Source of the DNA: Nonomuraea turcica
GTDB lineage: Bacteria > Actinomycetota > Actinomycetes > Streptosporangiales > Streptosporangiaceae
Length of the DNA: 64,000 bases
Assembly: GCF_030718205.1 (NCBI RefSeq)
Contig: NZ_JAUZQF010000003.1
Span: forward strand, 558,001-622,000
Direction of reading: 5' to 3'
The notes beneath the pieces were generated by a model. That model saw only the letters and a program-made list of their open reading frames with translations. It had not been told where the DNA came from and did not search any database. Below, one piece after another: positions 26,727-35,261 of the stretch. The first letter of the stretch is position 1; each line of letters starts with the position of its first letter. Both the position numbers and the translations under genes were made by a program.

Positions 26727-27656
26727 TCAGCGCGGCTCGACGCGGGACGTCGACGTAGGCGGGCCGAGCCTGGGCGCTGTCTGCTGGATGGCAGGCAACA
26801 CGTTCTTCGCCACTGTCTCCAAGGTGGCCTCGCTGCCGGCGTACCAGCTGTCGGACCGCGGCCAGTGCGTGATCACGTCGGTGAAGCCCAGCTCGCGGGC
26901 CCGCCCGGCAGCGTCGGCGAAGAAGCCGGCGCTGGAGAGGGAGAACACCGGTGCGGCGTCCAGCGAGAGCATGCGGTCGAGCTCGCCCGGGCCCCGCCCG
27001 GCAGCGGCCTCCACATCGTCGAACCGCTTGGCCAGCTCGGCGACCGACTGCCACCACGCGCCGAGATCGGTGCTGCGCTCGCCGGTGGTCACCCAGCCCT
27101 GTCCGAATCGGGCGGCCAGGCGCATCGAACGCGGCCCGTTGGCCGCGACGACGAACGGCGCTCGCGGCCGCTGCACGCACCCCGGAGTGCTGCGGGCGTC
27201 CACGGCTCGGTAGTGCTCCCCGCTGAAGTCGGCACTGCCGTCCCGCAGCAGCCCGTCGAGAAGCGTCACGAACTCGGCGAAGCGGTCGACCCGCTGGCGC
27301 GGGGACATCGCGGGCAGCCCGAGCACGGTGGCGTCATATCCCATGCCGCCGGCGCCCAGGCCAAGGGTGAGCCGTCCACCGGCCATGTCATCGAGCGCGG
27401 TCACCTCGCGGGCGAAGTGCGCCGGATGGCGGAAGTTGGGTGAGGCGACCATCGTGCCGAGGCGGATGCGGGAGGTCACCAGCGCCGCGGCGGTCAAGAC
27501 CGGCACGGCGTCGAACCAAGGGCCGTCGACGAGGTCCCGCCAGCCCATGTGGTCGTAGGTCCAGGCGTGGTCGAACCCGTATTCCTCCGCCTGGCGCCAC
27601 CGCCGCGACGCTTCCGACCACCGCTGGTCAGGCAGAATCACGATGCCCACTCGCAT
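26727..27656 (-). CDS. luciferase-like (LLM class) flavin-dependent oxidoreductase
   Basis: The 309-residue protein has the bacterial-luciferase TIM-barrel pattern. The N-terminal strand is MRVGIVILPDQ, followed by GFDHAWTYDHM, SRIRLGTMVASPNFRHPAHFAREVTALDDMAGGRLTLGLGAGG and, later, PFVVAANGPRSMRLAARFGQGWVTTG. These match F420- or FMN-dependent members of the family. I start at ATG 27656, although the frame is open to 27713. It stands alone, convergent with the LacI gene, and the substrate is not predictable. Confidence 0.88.
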   Translation of the reverse strand: MRVGIVILPDQRWSEASRRWRQAEEYGFDHAWTYDHMGWRDLVDGPWFDAVPVLTAAALVTSRIRLGTMVASPNFRHPAHFAREVTALDDMAGGRLTLGLGAGGMGYDATVLGLPAMSPRQRVDRFAEFVTLLDGLLRDGSADFSGEHYRAVDARSTPGCVQRPRAPFVVAANGPRSMRLAARFGQGWVTTGERSTDLGAWWQSVAELAKRFDDVEAAAGRGPGELDRMLSLDAAPVFSLSSAGFFADAAGRARELGFTDVITHWPRSDSWYAGSEATLETVAKNVLPAIQQTAPRLGPPTSTSRVEPR

Positions 27657-27729
27657 GGCCGACAGGGTATCGCTCAGGTCCGGCACGCCATGTCGCCGCC
27701 TTCCGAGCGCCATTACTTACTCTCGGAGG

Positions 27730-28941
27730 TCAGCACTGGCCGTCGGCGAGGACCCAGTAATTCGGGCCAGTCTGCCTGAGTGTGTGGGTGACGAAGGTGT
27801 TCCATAGGCCCATGGCGTCGTTGGAGCCGTTGGCGTAGGTGTTGCCACCGGACTGATAGGCGCGACCTGCGGTGGTGTGGGCGTAGTTGCTCGCGTACAC
27901 ACAAGTCGCCGGTGTCGGCGTGGGCGTGGGGGTGGAGGTCGGCGGGGTGGTCTGTCCGCCGTCCAGGCCGAAGAAACGCGCGTCGTGGTAGGCCGAGCAG
28001 ATGGTGTCCAGGAAGTACGCCGCAGTGGTGCCGCACTGGTCGGCGGCGCTTCCCGGGTCGATCGGCAGGCCGTGCCCCATTCCGGTGATCTGGTAGAGCC
28101 GCACGTCGTCGTCTCCGTACACCTGGAGGGAAGTGCCGCCGGTGAGCGACTGTGTGGACGTGGGGGTCTGCGAGACGCCGCGCACGTTCGTCCACTGGTC
28201 ACGCAGTTGGGTGCCGTTGGCCGGAACGACGGTGTAATCGGACAGACCGTGCCAGATCGCGACGCGCGGGTACGGGCCCGCGCAGCCGGCACAGGCGTTG
28301 CGCACCAGGTCGCCCCACTGCTGCGGCGTCTTGCTGGTGGCGCCGTACTGGCAGCTCGACGCCTGGGTCAGGCTGCTTGCGCAGCGATAGGCCAGCCCGG
28401 CCGCGATGGAGCCGGCGGCGAAGACATCCGGATAGGTGGCCAGCATGACGGCCGACATGGCCCCGCCCGCGGACAGGCCGCTGACGTAGATCCGGGCGGG
28501 GTCGGTACCGTAGTTCGCGACGGCGTACGCGACCATGGCGCGGATCGAGGCCGCCTCGCCGGCCCCCCGGGTGGTGTCACCGGTCTCGAACCAGTTGAAG
28601 CAGCTCGAGGCGTTGTTGGCGCTGCTCGTCTGGGGCAGCACGAGCGCGAAGCCCCACTGGTCGGCATACTTCCGCCAGCCGCTGCTGGTGAAATAGCCGC
28701 TGGCGTTCTGGGTGCACCCGTGTAGCAGCACCACCAGCGGGCGGCCGCTCTGCAGACCGTCGGGGCGGTAGGCGTGCATTGCGAGGTTGCCCGGGTTGGT
28801 GCCGAAGGACGACACCTGCACCAGCGACGCCGCCCGCGCAGCCGGCGTGGTCAGCGCTGTGGTGAGCAGGCCCGCCAGTCCGAGCAGAACGCCTAGCACG
28901 GTGACGGCCCATGGTCTGCGCAGGGGAGAGAGGAAGCTCAT
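27730..28941 (-). CDS. secreted PHB-depolymerase-type esterase with C-terminal binding module
   Basis: The 403-residue exoenzyme has a signal peptide ending near ARAAS, then a carbohydrate-esterase-1/PHB-depolymerase catalytic domain. Visible are the oxyanion segment VVLLHGCTQNASGY, the lipase box GLSAGGAMS with the nucleophilic serine, Asp in HGLSDYTV and His in GMGHGLPID. A Thr/Pro linker (TTPPTSTPTPTPTP) joins a 58-residue C-terminal module with two Cys that resembles substrate-binding modules of such esterases. Targets could be polyhydroxyalkanoates or feruloyl/acetyl-xylan. AAAGGAG precedes the ATG, and a CRP-like palindrome overlaps the leader. Confidence 0.9.
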   Translation of the reverse strand: MSFLSPLRRPWAVTVLGVLLGLAGLLTTALTTPAARAASLVQVSSFGTNPGNLAMHAYRPDGLQSGRPLVVLLHGCTQNASGYFTSSGWRKYADQWGFALVLPQTSSANNASSCFNWFETGDTTRGAGEAASIRAMVAYAVANYGTDPARIYVSGLSAGGAMSAVMLATYPDVFAAGSIAAGLAYRCASSLTQASSCQYGATSKTPQQWGDLVRNACAGCAGPYPRVAIWHGLSDYTVVPANGTQLRDQWTNVRGVSQTPTSTQSLTGGTSLQVYGDDDVRLYQITGMGHGLPIDPGSAADQCGTTAAYFLDTICSAYHDARFFGLDGGQTTPPTSTPTPTPTPATCVYASNYAHTTAGRAYQSGGNTYANGSNDAMGLWNTFVTHTLRQTGPNYWVLADGQC

Positions 28942-28954
28942 CGCGCCGCTCCTT

Positions 28955-28970
28955 TGTGACCTGGATCACT
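28955..28970 (-). promoter_or_regulatory. CRP/GlxR-like site before the secreted esterase gene
   Basis: TGTGA-CCTGGA-TCACT fits the TGTGA-N6-TCACA consensus of CRP-family regulators with one mismatch at the last base. It begins 14 bases upstream of the esterase start codon, just behind its ribosome binding site. A site so close to the start would repress rather than activate, unless the promoter lies further upstream. Confidence 0.5.
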
Positions 28971-28995
28971 GGTCTACAGCGCAGGCTAGAGTGGC

Positions 28996-29018
28996 GGCGA
29001 TTGTCCGGACATATCGCC
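28996..29018. promoter_or_regulatory. 23-bp imperfect palindrome in divergent promoter
   Basis: GGCGAT and ATCGCC arms flank the perfect GTCCGGAC core, with a one-base asymmetry. It lies between the esterase gene (minus) and the VOC gene (plus) and looks like a dimeric regulator site such as those of TetR or MarR proteins. No cognate regulator gene is adjacent. Confidence 0.45.
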
Positions 29019-29143
29019 AGAACACACTTTTTCAACCCGGGGTTGTGGGCAAGCGAAGGGCCGCGATGATTTCCGCAGACGCGCGGAGTCTGTTCCTTTG
29101 GCGAGCTGGTCCTTCCCGGCCCCGATGGAGAGGAGATCCGACC

Positions 29144-29503
29144 GTGACAGTGGGGATCTTCGCGGGCATCCCTGTCCGCGACTGCAAGAGCGCCGTGGAG
29201 TGGTACACCAAGCTCCTCGGCAAGGATCCGGCGTTCTGGCCCAACGATGTCGAAGCGGTGTGGCAGCTGGCCGAGGACCGGTACGTGTACGTCATCGAGG
29301 ATGCCGCTCGTGCCGGAGGTGGTGTGAGCATGATCTGGGTGGACGATCCGGTGTCCGAGGTGGACCGGATCGCAGGGCGCGGGCTGCGGCCGGTGGATAG
29401 GGAGCAGCACGGCAACGTCTGCAAGTGGGTCTTCCGTGACGCCGACGGCAACGAGACGGGCATAGGGGGCGAGACTGCGCCCGCTGTGCCTGCTTCTCCC
29501 TGA
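29144..29503 (+). CDS. VOC-family (glyoxalase/bleomycin-resistance type) protein
   Basis: The 119-residue protein is one VOC domain: FAGIPVRDCKSAVEWYTKLLGKDP at the start, and WVFRDADGNETGIG with the usual metal-binding or substrate-contact acidic residue near the end. The start is the GTG at 29144, with GGAGAGGAG about eight bases upstream; the open frame extends 119 codons further but without support. The family includes glyoxalases, dioxygenases and antibiotic-binding proteins, and the function here is unknown. Confidence 0.82.
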   Translation: MTVGIFAGIPVRDCKSAVEWYTKLLGKDPAFWPNDVEAVWQLAEDRYVYVIEDAARAGGGVSMIWVDDPVSEVDRIAGRGLRPVDREQHGNVCKWVFRDADGNETGIGGETAPAVPASP

Positions 29504-29534
29504 CCCTCGGAAACTCTTCGACGTTTCCTGATGG

Positions 29535-30737
29535 TTGCCTCCACGCAGAGCCGATCACTACTCTGAAAGGGAGCGTGCGAGGGCGCTGCCAGTCCGCGGG
29601 CAGGGATTTTCCCACCTCGAGCAGCACGTCAACGCACTGGACAAGACCAACCTCTTTCCGGCCGGGCAAGCGGACCTCGACACCCTCCTCGTCGAGTTGC
29701 GCCGCGACGATCCCGGCGCGCTGCGACGGTTGCGGGCCTACGTGCCCCGGCACGCCACCGCGACCTCCGCCGCGAGCGCCGGGCTTCGCGACGCGCGGCT
29801 GATCATCGCGCGGGAGCTCGGCTTCCCGACCTGGCAGGAGCTCGTGTCGTTCACCGAGAAATCCCGGCGCGATCTCGACGAACGCCACGAGAAGCGGCGG
29901 CGGCTGCACCGCGAGGCCGAAGCCCTGCTGGCCGGCGACACTGATCGGCTCGCCGGTCTGACCGCCGAGGACGTCGATACCCTGCTGGACATGCTCGCAG
30001 GCCCCGAGACGATCCCCGGTGTCCGGCTCGAGAAGGAGCTCGGCGTGCCACGCGCCGCAGTCGATGTCCTGCTCGGCAAGGCCACCAACCTGGATCTCCC
30101 GCTCACCCGGGCTGCCCGCTCCAACCGGGTCGAATACGTGCGCCTGCTGCTCGACGCCGGCGCCGATCCTGGCACGCGGAAATGGGGCATCACCCCGCTG
30201 GAGAACGCCATCTACCACGACAACACGGAGGTCGTCGACCTGCTCGCCGAGCACGGGATCGTCCCGCAGGCGCTCTGGACGTATGCCGCCTGCGGCCGGC
30301 TGGATCTGGTGCGGGCCTGTTTCGACGCGGACGGCAGCCTCCGGGCGGACGCCGCGTCGGCGCGCCCCAACCTCGCCGACACCGGCGCAGGCTTTCCGTC
30401 TCGGCTGCCGCCGACCGATGATCCGGAGGAGATCGTGGGAGAGGCGTTCGTCCATGCCTGCCAGCACGGCCGGATCGAGGTCGTGCGCTGGTTCCTCGAC
30501 CAGGGCGTCCACCCCGACGTCGCGCCCTACCTCGGGCGAACCGGCCTGCACTGGGCAATCCCGGGCGGTCGACTCCACGTGATCCGCCTGCTCCTGGAGC
30601 GCGGTGCCGACCCGTCCATCCGCGACGATCTCCTCCAAGCCGACGCCGACGGCTGGCTGCACATCGTCTTCGCCGCTCGCCCGCACGATCCCGTGACTCA
30701 GCAGCTCCACGATCTGATCGAGTGTCGATCGCGCTGA
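29535..30737 (+). CDS. ankyrin-repeat protein (start uncertain)
   Basis: The protein of up to 400 residues has an N-terminal helical part (LPVRG, then LRRDDPGALRRLRAY and IIARELGFPTWQELV), common in actinobacterial ankyrin proteins. Ankyrin repeats follow, such as LPLTRAARSNRVEYVRLLLDAGADP and TGLHWAIPGGRLHVIRLLLERGADP. The only in-frame start before the conserved part is TTG 29535 without a clear ribosome site. The GTG at 29575 that does follow AAGGGAG is in another frame, so the N-terminus may be frameshifted or mis-assigned. The likely role is protein binding. Confidence 0.75.
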   Translation: MPPRRADHYSERERARALPVRGQGFSHLEQHVNALDKTNLFPAGQADLDTLLVELRRDDPGALRRLRAYVPRHATATSAASAGLRDARLIIARELGFPTWQELVSFTEKSRRDLDERHEKRRRLHREAEALLAGDTDRLAGLTAEDVDTLLDMLAGPETIPGVRLEKELGVPRAAVDVLLGKATNLDLPLTRAARSNRVEYVRLLLDAGADPGTRKWGITPLENAIYHDNTEVVDLLAEHGIVPQALWTYAACGRLDLVRACFDADGSLRADAASARPNLADTGAGFPSRLPPTDDPEEIVGEAFVHACQHGRIEVVRWFLDQGVHPDVAPYLGRTGLHWAIPGGRLHVIRLLLERGADPSIRDDLLQADADGWLHIVFAARPHDPVTQQLHDLIECRSR

Positions 30738-30755
30738 GATACCGGGTCCGAAGCC

Positions 30756-31052
30756 TCAGCGGCGCGCGCGGCTCAGCATGACCAGCCCGGCGATGAACGA
30801 CCCGAGCAGGGCCGGTGACAGGACCGCGAGGGCGCCCCACACGACGAGGCCGAGATAGCCGAGTGCGGACGAACCGTACGTCGGGTCGGCGTCAGCGGCC
30901 GCGAACAGCCCCAGGCCGAGGACGACACCGGCCACCGTGAGCGCGATCGGCGTCCACAGGAGCACGTGGGCCCACCCACGGTAGGTCCGGCTGTAGACAC
31001 GCCGGGCCGGCGGCAGGTTCCGCTGCGGGGGATACCCGACGGATTCACTCAT
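30756..31052 (-). CDS. small membrane protein with two transmembrane helices
   Basis: The 98-residue protein has a Pro/Arg-rich cytoplasmic start and two predicted helices (residues about 30-51 and 64-92), ending in RARR. No family is recognised. It converges on the ankyrin gene with 18 bases between them and diverges from the DUF5685 gene. Confidence 0.65.
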   Translation of the reverse strand: MSESVGYPPQRNLPPARRVYSRTYRGWAHVLLWTPIALTVAGVVLGLGLFAAADADPTYGSSALGYLGLVVWGALAVLSPALLGSFIAGLVMLSRARR

Positions 31053-31147
31053 GCCCCATTTGTATCAGTCCACCTCCGTGTTGATCGCCGGAGACCGTCG
31101 GGGCCTGGTGCTACGGTTGGCTCTCTAATACGCACATAAGGGGACGT

Positions 31148-32353
31148 ATGTTCGGCATTGTCCGCCCGTGTCGGCACGTCATGTGCAAGGGGCTCTACGC
31201 GGACTGGATGGGCCACCTGTGCGGGCTCTGCCTGGCGCTCCGCGACGAGTACGGACATCTGTCCCGCCTGGTGACCAACTACGACGGCCTGCTCGTGTCC
31301 GTCCTCACCGAGGCCCAGTCGCCCGCGTCCACGTCGCACCGGAGGGCGGGCCCGTGTGCGCTACGCGGCTTCAAGGGCGCCGACGTAGTGGAGTCCGAGG
31401 GGGTACGGCTGGCGGCCTCGGTGTCGCTGCTCCTGGCGGCCGGCAAGGTGAGCGACCACGTGGCGGACGGGGACGGCGTGTACGCCCGCCGCCCGGTGGC
31501 CGCCGGCGCCACCCGCCTGGCGGGCCGCTGGTCCTCGGCCGGCACCGCCATGGCCGGCACGCTGGGGTTCGACCCCACCCCGCTGACAGCGGCGGCCGGC
31601 CGCCAGGCCCTCCTGGAACGCGCCCCCGCCCAGGCGCCCACGGGGAGCGGCGCCGCGCCCGGGTTACGAGAGTTGACGGGGCCTACTGAGGACGCCGTCG
31701 CCGCCGCGTTCGCGCACACCGCAGTGCTCGCGGGGAAGCCGCACAACCGGGAGGCCCTCGAGGCGGCCGGTCGCGGATTCGGGAAGCTGGCACACCTGAT
31801 CGACGCGGTGGAGGACCTGGCCGACGACCGGGCGTCTGGGGCGTACAATCCGCTGGCCGCCACCGGCACCGGCCTGGACGAGGCGCGCCGCCACTGCGAC
31901 GCCGCGCACGCCGAGCTGCGCGCCGCCGTGGATGAGCTGGACCTGCCCCGCCCCGCCCTGACGCGCGCGCTGCTGGTGCGGGAGACCGGCAGCGCCGTCT
32001 CCCGAGCCTTCGCCACCGCCGGAACGCACGGCACCGGCCACCCACCCGGCCACCCGCCCGGCCACCCACCCGGCCACCCGCCCGGCCACCCGCCCGGCGA
32101 TCCCGGCGCGCCGCCGGGACAACGGCCGCCGAAGCGGGACCCCGGCGGACTGCTGTCGTTGGCGTGCACCGCGCTGAGCTGCTGCACGTGCGGCCTGTAC
32201 CGGCCCGCCTGGGATGAGGACCGCGAGGGCTCCTGCTGCCAGCGCTTCGACTGCTCCGGCTACGACTGCTGCGGCAACTGCAGCAACTGCGGCTCCTGCT
32301 GCCCGGGCGAGGACGGCTGTTGCTGCGACGGCTGCGGCTGCGACTGCGGCTGA
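31148..32353 (+). CDS. DUF5685-family protein with GHPP repeats and a 19-cysteine tail
   Basis: The 401-residue protein begins MFGIVRPCRHVMCKGL and continues HLCGLCLALRDEYGHLSRLVTNYDGLL, the conserved Cys-containing start of the DUF5685 family (function unknown). The helical middle has KLAHLIDAVEDLADDRASGAYNPL. From residue about 297, five exact GHPP repeats follow, then a 64-residue tail with 19 Cys in CC, CxC and CCC patterns that resembles a metal-binding or disulfide-rich domain. A TAATAC hexamer lies at 31126-31131 and AAGGGG just before the ATG. There is no signal peptide, so the tail would be cytoplasmic unless exported otherwise. Confidence 0.85.
   Translation: MFGIVRPCRHVMCKGLYADWMGHLCGLCLALRDEYGHLSRLVTNYDGLLVSVLTEAQSPASTSHRRAGPCALRGFKGADVVESEGVRLAASVSLLLAAGKVSDHVADGDGVYARRPVAAGATRLAGRWSSAGTAMAGTLGFDPTPLTAAAGRQALLERAPAQAPTGSGAAPGLRELTGPTEDAVAAAFAHTAVLAGKPHNREALEAAGRGFGKLAHLIDAVEDLADDRASGAYNPLAATGTGLDEARRHCDAAHAELRAAVDELDLPRPALTRALLVRETGSAVSRAFATAGTHGTGHPPGHPPGHPPGHPPGHPPGDPGAPPGQRPPKRDPGGLLSLACTALSCCTCGLYRPAWDEDREGSCCQRFDCSGYDCCGNCSNCGSCCPGEDGCCCDGCGCDCG
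32036..32095 (+). repeat. 12-bp tandem repeat coding for GHPP units
   Basis: There are five consecutive copies of GGCCACCCRCCC with only the A/G position varying. Within the DUF5685 gene they encode a Gly-His-Pro-Pro spacer, and copy number could change by slippage without shifting the frame. Confidence 0.9.
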
Positions 32354-32407
32354 CCGCCGCGTGATCTCCTCGGCGTCGTGGACATGGACGCGGGCCTGGG
32401 CATGCTC

Positions 32408-33421
32408 TTACCGGCTCCTGGCGGGCGCGATGGCTGCCAGGCGGGGGGCGAGTCGCTCGGCCATCAGGCGGTAGCCGTCGGCGGTTGGATGCAGGGAGTC
32501 AGGCAGCAGGAGGTGGGCATCCTCGAGTCCGAAGATGCTCAGGCCGCTGACGAGGTGGAGCCGTGCCTCGCCGCATCGATGCAGTGTGGTCACGGCGTCC
32601 GTCACGGCGCCGCGGACATCGTCGAGGGTCATCATCGCGCGGTTGGGCAACCGCTCACGGCGTGGTGAGACGATCGGCGAGATCACGGCGATCGGCACGT
32701 GGGGATGGGCATCGCGAATCGTCTGGATGAAGCCCGACACCTGGCCGGTGAGCGTGCGTGCGCCGAAACTCGCAGCGCCGTAGATGTTGCCCCCGAGGCA
32801 CAGCGAGATCAGGTCCGCGGGCGTACGCGTGATGGCTCTGGCGACGATGGGATCAAGGTGGCACTCCCCGGCGAATCCGAGACAGGTGAGATCCCAGCCG
32901 AGGCGTCGAGCGACAAGAGCGGGCCACGTCTCGCTCGGGCCTAGAGCTGAGCGACACTGCGTGATCGAGCTTCCGTACGTGACCCAGCGGAACCCCTCAT
33001 CCGTGGCGGCGGTGGCGTACGTGGCGCCGTGCAGGACGAGGGGTCCTATCCGGATCTCGCCGAACTGGGGCAACCAAACCTCGACGACCTTGGCGTCGGG
33101 CGGCAACGTGACGTGGCTCGTCTCCGTCCCGGCCGTCAGTGCCGTCCGCCGCCACAGCGCGCCGTCCACGACGACGTCCAGCGACGTCACATCATCGTCC
33201 ACGGCGTAGGTGCGCAGCTCCAGCGCGGTCGCGTCGGTACGGACGACCGCGCGGACGCCGGCCGGCATGCGCGCACGCGTGGCCAGGTCCGGAGCGTGGG
33301 CGGTGGCGATCCGGTCAGGTGGCAGCCGCCACGGTTGCCATGAGCCGCCCTCCTCCGTCCAGGCCAGGCTGCCCCGCCAGACGGTCGGCCGCGCGTCAGG
33401 AGCGAGCTGGATCAGCGCCAT
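32408..33421 (-). CDS. SGNH/GDSL-family hydrolase (esterase)
   Basis: The 337-residue protein has a beta-sandwich N-terminal domain (residues about 1-140) and an SGNH hydrolase domain. That domain holds the nucleophile Ser in TYGSSITQC, the oxyanion Asn in GNIYG, and the Asp/His pair in DSLHPTADGYRL. The two-part layout resembles acetyl-xylan and other carbohydrate esterases. AAGGAGGT lies about eight bases before ATG 33421. It follows the beta-helix gene by 19 bases in the same direction, so the two form an operon that probably attacks an acylated polysaccharide. Confidence 0.87.
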   Translation of the reverse strand: MALIQLAPDARPTVWRGSLAWTEEGGSWQPWRLPPDRIATAHAPDLATRARMPAGVRAVVRTDATALELRTYAVDDDVTSLDVVVDGALWRRTALTAGTETSHVTLPPDAKVVEVWLPQFGEIRIGPLVLHGATYATAATDEGFRWVTYGSSITQCRSALGPSETWPALVARRLGWDLTCLGFAGECHLDPIVARAITRTPADLISLCLGGNIYGAASFGARTLTGQVSGFIQTIRDAHPHVPIAVISPIVSPRRERLPNRAMMTLDDVRGAVTDAVTTLHRCGEARLHLVSGLSIFGLEDAHLLLPDSLHPTADGYRLMAERLAPRLAAIAPARSR

Positions 33422-33440
33422 GCGAACCGGACCTCCTTGA

Positions 33441-35237
33441 TCAGACCTCGGTGCCGAGCACGACGTTCCGCCAGGATCCACCGTCGGAGAGAGCGAGGCC
33501 GCGCTTGCCGGTCTTGGGGTCGTGGATCATGATGAGACCTCCGGCGTGGTCGGCCGCGTTCGGCAGTGTGTCCGGCGCGTGCTCGGCCAGGACCACCTGG
33601 TGGGTGTACACGGCTCGCATCCGTCGATCCGCGCTGCCCAGATCGCGTACGTTGTCGACGGGCGGAACCAGCCCGGTGGCGTTGGAGATCATGGAGACCA
33701 GCTCATTGGTGGACGTGGTCGAGCACAGCAACTCGGTGGCGGCCGATCCCGACGCGTTGACCGGGACCACCCGTAGCCCGCCTTTGACGCCCGGGTTGGC
33801 GTTGTTGCCCTCCACGACGAACGAGCCGTAGCGGTCCTCGCCCACCTTGATCGGCCCGGTCCAGGTGCTGACCACCGTGGCCGCCGCTCCCAGCGGCTGG
33901 GCCACCTCGATCCGGTTGAACCGGCCCGGGCCGGCCTGCACGAACGAATCCGCCCCCACCGTGCCCGCGACCAGCGGCACATGCTCAGAGGTGTTGCCGA
34001 TGACGTGTGAGTCGTGCAGCCCGCCGGTGGTCAGAATCGGCGGCCGATCGGCCGGATCGGCCGAGATGACGTTGCCGATGATGCTGAACGCGTGCGCCTT
34101 CCCGGCCACCCTGATCGCCGCGGCATCGGTCTTCGCGTCGAGGTTCCAGTTGTCGAACGAGTTGTTCGCGATGGTGATCTTGCTCGCGTCGTTCTCGAAT
34201 CGGATCGGCGAGTGGTTGAGCCAGTTGAACGAGTTCCCGCTGATGGTGACGTTGTGCGCGGTGACACCGCTGGAGAACTGGATGGCGCACAGGCCGTTGT
34301 TCTGCGGCGGCTCGAACCCGCCGAGGACGTTGTCGCCGATGGTCAGGTTGTGGCCCCCGCTGGTGATCTCGATGATCGGCCCATTGTCCGCCTTCTCCAC
34401 CACATTGCCGCTGATGGTGGAGTTGGTCAGGCTGCCGATCAGCAGCCGCCGGCCGATGTCGAGCAGGTTGCCCTGGATGATCGCGCCGCGGAAGTCGCTG
34501 TCCCCGGCGCCTTGCGTGACGATGGCCTGGAACGGACTGTGGAAGTGGTTGTTGGCGATGAGCCACTTCCGCAGCCCGTACGGCGGGACATGGTCGGGGC
34601 CGCCTTCCACGCCGCCGGTCGGCCAGGCGAGGCTGACGCCGGTGGTGCAGAGGGCGACGAGATTGTGCGAGAAGTACAGCCCGCGGCCGACGTGCTCGAC
34701 GGCGAGCTTGAACGACACGAACGTGCACTCCAGGATGGCGGCGTCGGTGTCGTCGGTGTTGGCCTCACCGGCGAAGCGCAGCGCTACATTGCCGGCGGTC
34801 TTGGCAGGGGCGACGAAGGCCAGGCCGTAGATCGCGGCGAGGGAGCACCGGACGTCGATGCCCACCCCGTCGTGTGTCACCTGGATGATCGAGGCGCGGT
34901 TCGTCATGGTGCTGTAACCGCGCAGCTGGATGCGGTTGAAGGGCTCCCCGGGCAGGTCGGGGATGACGATGGTGCGGGTGATCCGGTAGGTGCCCGGCGG
35001 GAAGACGACGATCCGGTTCAGCCGGGTCTGCTGGGCGTTGATGGCCTGCTGGATGGCGTCGGTGTCGTCGTGCTGCCCGTCGGCCACCGCGCCGAACTGC
35101 TGTGGTGTGACGACATCCTGCGGGTCCACGGCGGCGGCCGCCGCGGGTGACGGTCCCCATGAGGCGGCTGCCGCGGCCGCGCCCAGTGCCGCACCGCCGA
35201 TCCGTAACAGCGCTCGACGATCGGTCCCCTCGGACAT
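33441..35237 (-). CDS. secreted right-handed beta-helix protein (pectate lyase superfamily)
   Basis: The 598-residue exoprotein has a Tat signal (DRRALLRIGGAALGAAAAAAS). It then has the pectate-lyase-superfamily opening VTPQQFGAVADGQHDDTDAIQQAI and FPPGTYRITRTIVIP. A long series of beta-helix turns follows (NVTISGNSF, NLTIGDNV, KITIANNSF). The last 120 residues look like a separate adhesin-type domain ending SDGGSWRNVVLG, reminiscent of phage or tailspike trimer parts. It may cleave or bind an extracellular polysaccharide. It heads the small operon with the SGNH esterase and diverges from the sulfatase operon, sharing its control region. Confidence 0.85.
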   Translation of the reverse strand: MSEGTDRRALLRIGGAALGAAAAAASWGPSPAAAAAVDPQDVVTPQQFGAVADGQHDDTDAIQQAINAQQTRLNRIVVFPPGTYRITRTIVIPDLPGEPFNRIQLRGYSTMTNRASIIQVTHDGVGIDVRCSLAAIYGLAFVAPAKTAGNVALRFAGEANTDDTDAAILECTFVSFKLAVEHVGRGLYFSHNLVALCTTGVSLAWPTGGVEGGPDHVPPYGLRKWLIANNHFHSPFQAIVTQGAGDSDFRGAIIQGNLLDIGRRLLIGSLTNSTISGNVVEKADNGPIIEITSGGHNLTIGDNVLGGFEPPQNNGLCAIQFSSGVTAHNVTISGNSFNWLNHSPIRFENDASKITIANNSFDNWNLDAKTDAAAIRVAGKAHAFSIIGNVISADPADRPPILTTGGLHDSHVIGNTSEHVPLVAGTVGADSFVQAGPGRFNRIEVAQPLGAAATVVSTWTGPIKVGEDRYGSFVVEGNNANPGVKGGLRVVPVNASGSAATELLCSTTSTNELVSMISNATGLVPPVDNVRDLGSADRRMRAVYTHQVVLAEHAPDTLPNAADHAGGLIMIHDPKTGKRGLALSDGGSWRNVVLGTEV

Positions 35238-35261
35238 GGCCTCTACCTCTCATTAAGCGAC

